From an uncultured Lachnospiraceae bacterium (lineage in GTDB: Bacteria; Bacillota; Clostridia; Lachnospirales; Lachnospiraceae): a DNA stretch of 7,609 nt. Positions 1 through 6,378 of this stretch are shown piece after piece; within the stretch, counting starts at the first letter, position 1, and every line of letters starts with the position of its first letter. Where the stretch lies: contig CADCPJ010000291.1 of assembly GCA_902803245.1 (NCBI GenBank), positions 1 through 7,609 of the forward strand, given 5' to 3'. Position numbers and translations under genes: made by a program. The notes beneath the pieces are model-generated. The model was given only the letters and a program-made list of their open reading frames with translations, ran no database searches and had not been told where the DNA came from.

Positions 1-1823
1 CCGGGGCAAAGACAGCTCCCGGACACGCCTTCCGCCCGGGGACACGAAAACTGGTTCAGCTGTATGCGGCGCTCCTCTACAATGCCAACCTGAAGGGGTT
101 CATCGACGGACATATATACTCCGGTCCGCTAAAAAGCGCGTGCGTTCCCGGCTTCAACTGCTACTCCTGCCCGGGGGCGATCGCAAGCTGCCCCCTGGGT
201 TCTCTTCAGAATGCGCTGAACGCAGCCGGGCACACCGCCCCCTGGTATATGCTCGGAATCCTTGCTCTCTTCGGCGTGGTCCTCGGAAGAACGATCTGCG
301 GATGGCTGTGCCCCTTGGGACTCATCCAGGAGCTGCTGTACAAGGTCCCTGTGCCGAAGCTTAAGAAGAGCATCGCGACGAGATGGCTCTCTTACCTCAA
401 ATACGTGTTCCTGGCTGTATTTGTGATCGCGATTCCCGTCTGGTACGGCCTTAACAAGGGGATTCCGGTGCCGGGCTTCTGCAAGTATATCTGCCCCGCC
501 GGGACGCTGGAGGGAGCAGTCGGGCTTCTGCAGAACAAGGTCAATGAGACTTCCTTCTACCAGCTTGGCATCCTCTTTACCAGGAAGTGGGTGATCATGC
601 TGATCATCGGGCTCGCCTGCGTGTTCATCTACCGCTCATTCTGCCGCTTTATCTGCCCCTTAGGGGCGATCTACGGCTTCTTCAACCGGTTCTCGATTAC
701 AGGAGTCAAGGTGAACGCCGACCGCTGCAACGGCTGCGGCCTGTGCGTGCGGAAGTGCCAGATGGACGTCCTCCATGTGGGCGATCACGAGTGCATCTCC
801 CGCGGAAAATGCATCGATGTATGCGCCCAGGGCGCCATCTCACTGAAGGCGGGGAAGATCACGCTGGCCGGACCTGCCATCGGGAAAAATGCAGATCCCG
901 CGCCCGTCATCATGAAGCGCAGGAAAATCGGGCGGATAGTCTGGTGCGCTGCGATCGCTGTGCTCGTCTTTGCCCTCATCTACTTCAACCGGAGTGACCC
1001 GAACTCACCGGAGAAAGCGTCCGCTGCCGACGTGGCTGCAAGTGAAGCAGCATCCGGTACCGACGTAACGGCAAGCGGGACCGCATCCGCTGCTGTCGTG
1101 GCTGCAAGTGAGGCAGCATCTGGTACCGACGTAACGGCAAGCGGGACCGCATCCGCTGCCGACGTGGCTGCAAGTGCGGCGGCATCCGCTGCCGATGCTG
1201 CTGCAAGTGGGACCGCATCCGCCTCCGGGACGGCCGCGGATGAAGCAGTACCGGCAGTTGGTGAAACAGTACCTGCAGCCGGTGAAGCAGTACCGGCAGC
1301 TGATGAAGCAGTACCGGCAGTTGGTGAAGCAATACCGGCAGCTGATGAAGCAGCATCCGCCGGAAAGGCAGCGGCGGCCGCAGGCACGGTCGGAACCGCC
1401 GAAGGAGACATCCTGCCTGACTTTGAGACGGACCTGCTGAGCGGGGAAACCTTCCGTCTGTCCGACAAGAGAGGCCAGGTCGTGATCATCAATCTCTGGG
1501 CGATCACCTGCGCCCCCTGCATCGAGGAGCTCCCGAGCTATGAGAAATTAAAAGTGGAGCATCCGGAGGTCGAGATTCTCGCGATCCATCACCGCGCGGG
1601 AGCCAAAAAAGCTCCGGATTTCCTCTCGGACAAGGGATGGGATCATCTGGACTTCGCTCTCGACAGCAAAGAAAAGGGCATCTACACCCTTCTCGATGCC
1701 TCGGATGCGCTTCCTCAGACAATTGTGCTGAACAAGGACGGGGTTATCATCTACAACGTGCAGGCGCCCCTCACTTATGAGCAGCTGGAAGCGCTCCTTA
1801 AAAAGGCGGAGCAGTCGTCGTAA
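1..1823 (+). CDS. Membrane 4Fe-4S polyferredoxin (NapH/YccM-like) fused to a TlpA-type thioredoxin domain; 5' end off window
   Basis: The reading frame is open from base 3 (606 residues; numbering starts there) and has no ATG, GTG or TTG before 249, yet conserved family sequence lies upstream of 249, so the true start is off the window. Seen: an N-terminal Cys cluster (C47, C53, C56, C62); C-x3-C-P motifs at 99/103, 160/164 and 214/218; hydrophobic helices at about 76-98, 130-148, 195-212 and 312-328; a ferredoxin pair with C242/245/248/252 and an incomplete second set C264/270/274 (R267 at the expected fourth Cys). An Ala-rich repeat linker spans about 329-467. A TlpA/ResA-like domain (468-606) carries W499, C503-A-P-C506 and a likely cis-Pro in ALPQT. 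Inference: cytoplasmic Fe-S clusters feed electrons to a disulfide-reducing domain outside the membrane. The partner is unknown; secreted methionine sulfoxide reductase or other thiol proteins are possible. The fold assignment is firm; the role is not. Confidence 0.9.
   Translation, partial: GAKTAPGHAFRPGTRKLVQLYAALLYNANLKGFIDGHIYSGPLKSACVPGFNCYSCPGAIASCPLGSLQNALNAAGHTAPWYMLGILALFGVVLGRTICGWLCPLGLIQELLYKVPVPKLKKSIATRWLSYLKYVFLAVFVIAIPVWYGLNKGIPVPGFCKYICPAGTLEGAVGLLQNKVNETSFYQLGILFTRKWVIMLIIGLACVFIYRSFCRFICPLGAIYGFFNRFSITGVKVNADRCNGCGLCVRKCQMDVLHVGDHECISRGKCIDVCAQGAISLKAGKITLAGPAIGKNADPAPVIMKRRKIGRIVWCAAIAVLVFALIYFNRSDPNSPEKASAADVAASEAASGTDVTASGTASAAVVAASEAASGTDVTASGTASAADVAASAAASAADAAASGTASASGTAADEAVPAVGETVPAAGEAVPAADEAVPAVGEAIPAADEAASAGKAAAAAGTVGTAEGDILPDFETDLLSGETFRLSDKRGQVVIINLWAITCAPCIEELPSYEKLKVEHPEVEILAIHHRAGAKKAPDFLSDKGWDHLDFALDSKEKGIYTLLDASDALPQTIVLNKDGVIIYNVQAPLTYEQLEALLKKAEQSS
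1017..1235 (+). repeat. 66-bp in-frame tandem repeat in the linker (about three units plus a partial)
   Basis: Units run 1038-1103, 1104-1169 and 1170-1235, each encoding 22 residues. The first two differ at only 4 of 66 bases; the third is clearly diverged. A partial copy of the unit's last 21 bases (1017-1037) precedes them. The encoded peptide is Ala/Ser/Thr/Gly-rich (ASEAASGTDVTASGTASAA type), fitting a flexible, probably extracytoplasmic spacer between the last membrane helix and the thioredoxin domain. The unit length is a multiple of three, so copy-number change would keep the frame. Confidence 0.93.
1239..1364 (+). repeat. 21-bp in-frame tandem repeat in the linker (five units plus one degenerate)
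   Basis: Units of 21 bases start at 1239, 1260, 1281, 1302 and 1323, with a decayed sixth at 1344. Each encodes a heptapeptide of the form [D/G]-E-[A/T]-[V/I]-P-A-[V/A]. D- and G-starting units partly alternate. This is a different repeat from the 66-bp one just upstream, so the linker was built by two separate expansions. The regular acidic/Pro/Ala pattern suggests an extended stalk rather than a globular domain. Confidence 0.93.
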
Positions 1824-1862
1824 ACGAAAGGATATTCCCTGTACAAGATAAGACAGGATATA

Positions 1863-1903
1863 GAAAACCGGCCGGTTCCCTTTTGGGAAACCGGCCGGTT
1901 TTC
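1863..1903. terminator. Strong hairpin between convergent genes, likely bidirectional terminator
   Basis: The left arm 1863-1880 pairs with the right arm 1885-1903 around a TTTT loop. The pairing is complete except for one extra A in the right arm. The stem has a GC core (CCGGCCGG) flanked by A-runs on the left and T-runs on the right, so a transcript from either strand ends its hairpin in a run of U. The T-run is short (four) and lies within the stem. It begins 39 bp after the stop of the plus-strand gene and 50 bp beyond the stop of the minus-strand operon, which fits a shared terminator. Confidence 0.88.
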
Positions 1904-1908
1904 TCAGA

Positions 1909-1937
1909 ATTTGGCATCTCGTCGATTTGGCATCTCG
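1909..1937. repeat. 13-bp direct repeat in the intergenic gap
   Basis: ATTTGGCATCTCG occurs at 1909-1921 and again at 1925-1937, a 16-bp period, between the hairpin and the end of the HD-GYP gene. No gene or known site is associated with it. It looks like a small local duplication; function is unknown. Confidence 0.75.
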
Positions 1938-1953
1938 CCGCCTTCTTTTTGTT

Positions 1954-4359
1954 TCACTTCCCGTAATTCATGAGGTGGATATCTGTCAGTGCGCACTGAT
2001 CACCTGTGAGAGCGACATAGATCTCGTCGACCTCATCCTTTATCGTTGTCACGCTTTCAATTGCCATCCCCAGGTTCTCCGTCTCCATGACGACCTGCCT
2101 GCCATCGCGGTGAATGTCGACCCGGATGTCGATTCCCTTCCTGTTCCTCTCCTTCCACTCATTCCATCCCACAAATTCCTTCGTCTGATTGATGCGCACC
2201 TCGTTGTCGGCGTGCTCGTCCGACTCCCAGTTCTCACCGTCGAGTCTTAAGAGGAGGAACTCCCGGTAGCCGTCTCCTCCCGTCTTCCCGTCCGCGGACG
2301 TGTAGATACTGACGTACGGGCAGTGCCAGACGAGCCTCGCTGTGGGGAGGCTCTGCCCGTGGAACGTGATCGCCATGCCGTCCCGGATCGGGACGCCCTC
2401 GGTCGTTGAGCTCCTCCAGCCGTCCACTTCCACGTTCGGGATGTCTCCCTCCGGGCAGCCCTTGATAAAGCTCACTTCCTCGGCTATGCGCGGAATATAG
2501 CCCTCCTCTATGGAGGATTCCTCCTGATCGATATGGATATTTCTGATCAGGCAGTGCTCGCCGGTGAGGGAGATGTACGCGAACCGCGATTTGTCAGGAA
2601 GCGCGATAATCGTCTCGGTTATCTCCTTCCCGGAATCGACCCGCACCATCACATGATCCCCGAATCGGACCGCTTCGACCACATATTGGGTGAAATGCTT
2701 CATCCGGTCTCCATTTTCCGAAGGAATGCTCTCGCTTTTCTTCGTCACTTTCGTCTCGATCTTCCGGGCTCCCCCGCAGATCGTCCTCCCGCTGAAGAAA
2801 ATCTGTCCGTATTCATAGTACAGCAGGTCCTTCTGTCCGGCCGCATCCTCATGGATCCTGCCGTCCAGAGCGTCGAAAATCACAACGGCTGGGAGGCTCT
2901 TTCCTGGATCAAAGCCGTCATCCGGGCGGCTGTAGAAACGAATCCTTGTGATCTTCTCCGAGATCAGGATGCCCAGTGAGCACTCGTGATAGATTCGCTC
3001 GCACTCAAGGCGGGTACTCGGCTCGTCATCCGGCACCTGCTGCTCCTTCATGCGGTACTCCAAGTCCAGATCGATGAGATGCAGCATGATCTTTGCATAC
3101 TTGGGATCAAACTGGGTTCCCATCCCTTTGACCAATTCCTCCCGAACCTTCTGCTGGGGAATCGTGTCGCGGTAACTGCGCTTGGACGTCATCGCGTCAT
3201 AGGCATCGGCCACGGATATGATGCGGGCGATTTCGGGAATGTCCTCCCCTTTCCGGCCTTCCGGATACCCTCTGCCGTCATAGCGCTCATGATGGAAATG
3301 GGCCCCGATGCTCAGATACGGCGACAGCTGGATTGAAGAGAGAATCTGGTTGCCGTATACGGGATGGAGCTTGATCTGTGCGAACTCCTCATCCGTCAGC
3401 CTGCCTTCCTTATTGATGATTGCATCATCGACGCCGATCTTTCCCACATCATGAAGGAGCGCCGCAAAATAGATCTGTTCGCACTCCTCCTCCGTCTTTC
3501 CCGCTTCCCGGGCGATCTGGGTGGAATACATGGCGACGCGGGCGGAGTGCCCGTGGGTGTACTCGTCCTTCGCGTCTATGGCAGCTGCCAGCGCCTCCGC
3601 TGTCTGTTCAAACAGCATGTGCTCCCTCTTCTGTTCCTCCTTGTATCTCTCGACCTCCAGCTTCCTGCCACGCTCCAGCTCCCTTGACAGATCCTTAAGG
3701 GCAAAGATATAGAGCATCGCCGCCGCCGTGACGACTGCCATATTGTTGAGTGAGACGCCGTATACAAAGACCTGGAGAATAGAAGCAGAGATCGACAGAA
3801 TTATGAATACAAGCAGCGACAGCCGTATCCCCCGGCTTACGGCAGAGTAGTTCTTCAGAATCACCGCAGCCTGCATGAGCAGGATCACCATGGGAATGAT
3901 ATAGCACAGAATGAAGCCCGGAGCTCTCTGATAGCGGTTCTGCTCATCAAACGTGTAGTACAGTCCCGTGAACTGGGAGATGATCACCATCGCTATGCCA
4001 ACAAGTGCCAGCACCTTGGCGATCTTCAACTCAGCAGGAGCTGTCTTAAGGCCTCCCTCATGGGTATACAGATCGACGAGGTAGAGGTTGAACGCGTAGA
4101 TTACGACCAGCATCAGGAAAAACACCATAAAATTGCTGATCCGAACCATCCACCATCCGAGCGTGCTTTGATCTCCCCGATAGATATAAGCCCTTCGGTC
4201 CGCGACGAGGAGAAGCATGGCGCTCAGCTCCAGAAGCATCAGAATGAGCCTCCGCTGCTTCGGCATGGAGTCCGTCATATATACGAACAGCGCTATGATG
4301 CCGCATACGGCGCTGAGCACCAGCATCACATCCGCCTGAAAATACTTCAATATGTCCAT
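1954..4359 (-). CDS. Seven-helix membrane HD-GYP cyclic-di-GMP phosphodiesterase with duplicated C-terminal beta-rich domain
   Basis: This 801-residue protein starts at an ATG. AAAAGG (4371-4376, 11 nt away) or a closer AGG could be its ribosome binding site. Residues about 10-222 form roughly seven hydrophobic helices, followed by a charged, probably coiled-coil stretch (223-250). The HD-GYP domain spans about 250-440 with H271, H303-D304, K307, H332, H356/H357, the DGRGYP motif at 361-366 and D385 in SVADAYDAM, i.e. the metal and signature residues of the family that hydrolyses c-di-GMP. Residues about 441-801 match nothing I can name. They are beta-rich and contain two related units (about 492-610 and 682-796), each ending in a conserved block (YISLTGEHCLIRNIHI and YVALTGDQCALTDIHL). 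No helix follows the HD-GYP domain, so the extension should be cytoplasmic. It is the last gene of the operon, 66 bp after the EAL gene, with no convincing promoter in that gap. Enzyme class is firm; signal and extension function are unknown. Confidence 0.95.
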   Translation of the reverse strand: MDILKYFQADVMLVLSAVCGIIALFVYMTDSMPKQRRLILMLLELSAMLLLVADRRAYIYRGDQSTLGWWMVRISNFMVFFLMLVVIYAFNLYLVDLYTHEGGLKTAPAELKIAKVLALVGIAMVIISQFTGLYYTFDEQNRYQRAPGFILCYIIPMVILLMQAAVILKNYSAVSRGIRLSLLVFIILSISASILQVFVYGVSLNNMAVVTAAAMLYIFALKDLSRELERGRKLEVERYKEEQKREHMLFEQTAEALAAAIDAKDEYTHGHSARVAMYSTQIAREAGKTEEECEQIYFAALLHDVGKIGVDDAIINKEGRLTDEEFAQIKLHPVYGNQILSSIQLSPYLSIGAHFHHERYDGRGYPEGRKGEDIPEIARIISVADAYDAMTSKRSYRDTIPQQKVREELVKGMGTQFDPKYAKIMLHLIDLDLEYRMKEQQVPDDEPSTRLECERIYHECSLGILISEKITRIRFYSRPDDGFDPGKSLPAVVIFDALDGRIHEDAAGQKDLLYYEYGQIFFSGRTICGGARKIETKVTKKSESIPSENGDRMKHFTQYVVEAVRFGDHVMVRVDSGKEITETIIALPDKSRFAYISLTGEHCLIRNIHIDQEESSIEEGYIPRIAEEVSFIKGCPEGDIPNVEVDGWRSSTTEGVPIRDGMAITFHGQSLPTARLVWHCPYVSIYTSADGKTGGDGYREFLLLRLDGENWESDEHADNEVRINQTKEFVGWNEWKERNRKGIDIRVDIHRDGRQVVMETENLGMAIESVTTIKDEVDEIYVALTGDQCALTDIHLMNYGK
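1972..2316 (-). other. Second copy of internal duplicated domain in the HD-GYP protein
   Basis: This encodes residues about 682-796. By eye it aligns with residues 492-610 of the same protein: a beta-strand-rich run, a charged segment, then an end block with L-T-G-[DE]-x-C and D/N-I-H. The pattern is suggestive of a concanavalin/LamG-like beta sandwich, but that is inference only. Confidence 0.6.
2530..2886 (-). other. First copy of internal duplicated domain in the HD-GYP protein
   Basis: This encodes residues about 492-610, ending in ISLTGEHCLIRNIHI. The similarity to the second copy is strongest over the last ~16 residues and weaker upstream, so the duplication looks old. A short region (611-681) joins the two. 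Confidence 0.6.
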
Positions 4360-4425
4360 AAAACCTGAAACCTTTTCTTGTCAGTGAATATGTGTCACAA
4401 GCTCATTGCTGCTGACTGACGGGAA

Positions 4426-6378
4426 TCAGCCTGTCCCGCATTCCCGGATCCTGTGTTCCCTGAGGAAACGGATGAACTCGTCCTCAGGAAGGGGTCTGGA
4501 AAAGTAAAAGCCCTGGATATAATCGCAGTTCATGCCCCTTAAGAGATCCACCTCATCGCCGGTCTCCGCGCCCTCTGCCACGAGGCGCTTTCCGATGCTC
4601 TGCATCATATGCACCGTGTGCTCCAGGATCATCCTTCCGTTCACGGAGGAGACCTCGTCGAGCATGCTCTTGTCGATCTTGATGAGACTTAAGGGAATGC
4701 TGTTTACCCGCTGAATGCTGGAATAGCCGATGCCGTAGTCGTCGAGGGCAAAGCTGTATCCCATCTCAATCAGCCTGCTCACGTTCTCCACCATGATCTC
4801 GTTGATATTCTCAAATGTGGTCTCCGTGATCTCCAGATTGATCCGCCCCGGATCGATCCGGTATGTCTTCTGAAGTGCGCCGATCTTATCCGGAAGAGCG
4901 CTCTCCATGCACTGTGCAACGGAGAGGTTGACCTCGATATAGGCAAGGCCGAGCGCATCCAGGTCGTGTTCCGATATAAATCGGAACACCCGCCCAAGAA
5001 CCCGGTCTCCGATCGGAATGATATAGCCGAGCGTCTCCGCGGCGGGGATGAATATCGCCGGAGAGATCACGCCGTACTCCGGGTCGACGATGCGGGCCAG
5101 AGCCTCCGCGGAGCGGAAAGTGCCGGAGCGGACGTCGTAAATCGGCTGATAGTACATCTCGATATTCCCGTCTTTGACGGCCCGGTCCAGGATCTCCTCT
5201 ATATGCATCTCGACGGCAAAGGTCCGGGATTTCGTGATATTCCCTGCGTAGAAGACACTCTGAGTGCGGTTGTCGATCTTCTGGAATTTGTGTCCCAGGC
5301 TTATGATGTCCTCCGCCGAGCAGAGATCTTCCGGACAGCGGATCAGGCAGATCTGCGGGTCAAACCGGGCACCCGCCCTCTCGCAGTTCCGGATCTTCTC
5401 TCTGGCCGCGTCCAGCATTCTCTCACTGTCATCCTTCGCGCCGCTCTCTCCGGTCTCCGCAATCAGGTAGATGCTGCCCGGACGCTCATGATAGATCTCA
5501 AGGCTCTGCCCCCTCCTTAGCGGAATCCCGCGTATCTCCCCGGCGACCTCCATGAGAAAGCTGTTGTAGCTGTGATCTCCCAGATAGTTCCGGATCTCAA
5601 GACTGTTGCGCATCCGGATCACGATGATCTGCACCCGCTCGCCCGACAGGACGATGCTATGGATATCCGACTGGTAGGATGCCCAGCTGAGCATTCCCAC
5701 CTCGCTGTCCATGCGCTCCTCGGGTCTTAGGATCGCGAGCAGGATCAAAAGCTCTCCGAGCGCAGTGGAGAACATCTCCAGAAGCAGCCCCGGACGCAGA
5801 AACTGAATGAGAACAGCAAGATGGGCCAGCACGTAGACGGCGAGCAGGGGCCCCCACTTGTTTGCGGGCAGGTAGCGGCGGCAATAGATGCAGTATAAAA
5901 AGCCGACGAAGCCGTAAATGAGGGCGATCCCGTAGAAAGCCAGCATCAGCGGTCCGCGGGTGTACCCGGCTTCCCGGGTAACTGTGAACGCGCTGCCGGT
6001 AAACGGATTCTGGGCCAGCATCCCCAGGATGCAGGCATATGGCAGGAAGAACCCGACCTTTTTCCACGTCTTCCGAAGGAGGAACGTCGTCCTCGTCAGA
6101 GCCAGCAGGAAGAGGAGGAGAAGGACATTGTTCGCGTTTCTTAAGATCATGTATATATAAGTGGAGACGACACACACCACATAGCCCCGCTCTGTAAGCG
6201 GCGCCGCATTGTTCATGGCTTCCATGCCAAGATCTGCCGCTGCGCTAAACAGCGACACGAACACAACCGCGATGAACAGGCGGTTTGCATTTCCCTTGGT
6301 CATCCTCCGCGCATAGCAGATATACAGGATGATCAGGAAGACCGGTATGGAACATATGTCAAAATAAACAATACTCAT
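4426..6378 (-). CDS. Membrane protein with degenerate GGDEF and intact EAL cyclic-di-GMP phosphodiesterase domain
   Basis: This 650-residue protein starts at an ATG with AAGGAG 10 nt upstream. Residues about 5-217 hold seven or eight hydrophobic helices with short loops, a likely membrane sensor. Residues about 222-378 have the size and spacing of a GGDEF domain (DSEVGML in the place of the DxLTGLxNR start) but lack the signature: IYHERPGSIYLI stands where a GGDEF loop would be, so cyclase activity is not expected. The EAL domain (about 388-642) keeps the catalytic set: E425-A-L, N484, E516 in LEITET, D546-D547 in DDYGIGYS, K567, E602 in AEGAET and Q622-G-F. It should therefore cleave c-di-GMP to pGpG at the inner membrane face. 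Its start lies within the end of the upstream cyclase gene (20-bp overlap), implying translational coupling. The degenerate GGDEF may serve as a regulatory or GTP-sensing module, which is inference. Confidence 0.95.
   Translation of the reverse strand: MSIVYFDICSIPVFLIILYICYARRMTKGNANRLFIAVVFVSLFSAAADLGMEAMNNAAPLTERGYVVCVVSTYIYMILRNANNVLLLLFLLALTRTTFLLRKTWKKVGFFLPYACILGMLAQNPFTGSAFTVTREAGYTRGPLMLAFYGIALIYGFVGFLYCIYCRRYLPANKWGPLLAVYVLAHLAVLIQFLRPGLLLEMFSTALGELLILLAILRPEERMDSEVGMLSWASYQSDIHSIVLSGERVQIIVIRMRNSLEIRNYLGDHSYNSFLMEVAGEIRGIPLRRGQSLEIYHERPGSIYLIAETGESGAKDDSERMLDAAREKIRNCERAGARFDPQICLIRCPEDLCSAEDIISLGHKFQKIDNRTQSVFYAGNITKSRTFAVEMHIEEILDRAVKDGNIEMYYQPIYDVRSGTFRSAEALARIVDPEYGVISPAIFIPAAETLGYIIPIGDRVLGRVFRFISEHDLDALGLAYIEVNLSVAQCMESALPDKIGALQKTYRIDPGRINLEITETTFENINEIMVENVSRLIEMGYSFALDDYGIGYSSIQRVNSIPLSLIKIDKSMLDEVSSVNGRMILEHTVHMMQSIGKRLVAEGAETGDEVDLLRGMNCDYIQGFYFSRPLPEDEFIRFLREHRIRECGTG

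Noticed and set aside
249..251. ATG at 249 as the start of the polyferredoxin gene
   Set aside because: The conserved Cys cluster and other family-like sequence lie upstream in the same open frame, so starting here would remove part of the protein.
980..1522. Ala-rich open frame on the minus strand across the repeat linker
   Set aside because: Its composition follows from reading the GC-rich repeats backwards. The plus frame has conserved domains on both sides of the linker.
4360..4425. Possible separate promoter or terminator between the EAL and HD-GYP genes
   Set aside because: Only a weak, bulged inverted repeat (around 4378-4403) and no well-spaced -35/-10 pair could be found.
4966..5520. 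184-codon plus-strand frame opposite the EAL gene
   Set aside because: Shadow frame; the minus strand carries the intact EAL catalytic motifs through and beyond this region.
4801..5760. Very frequent GATC sites
   Set aside because: Much of the excess follows from common ATC, GAT and related codons; without a codon-preserving count it cannot be taken as a motif signal.
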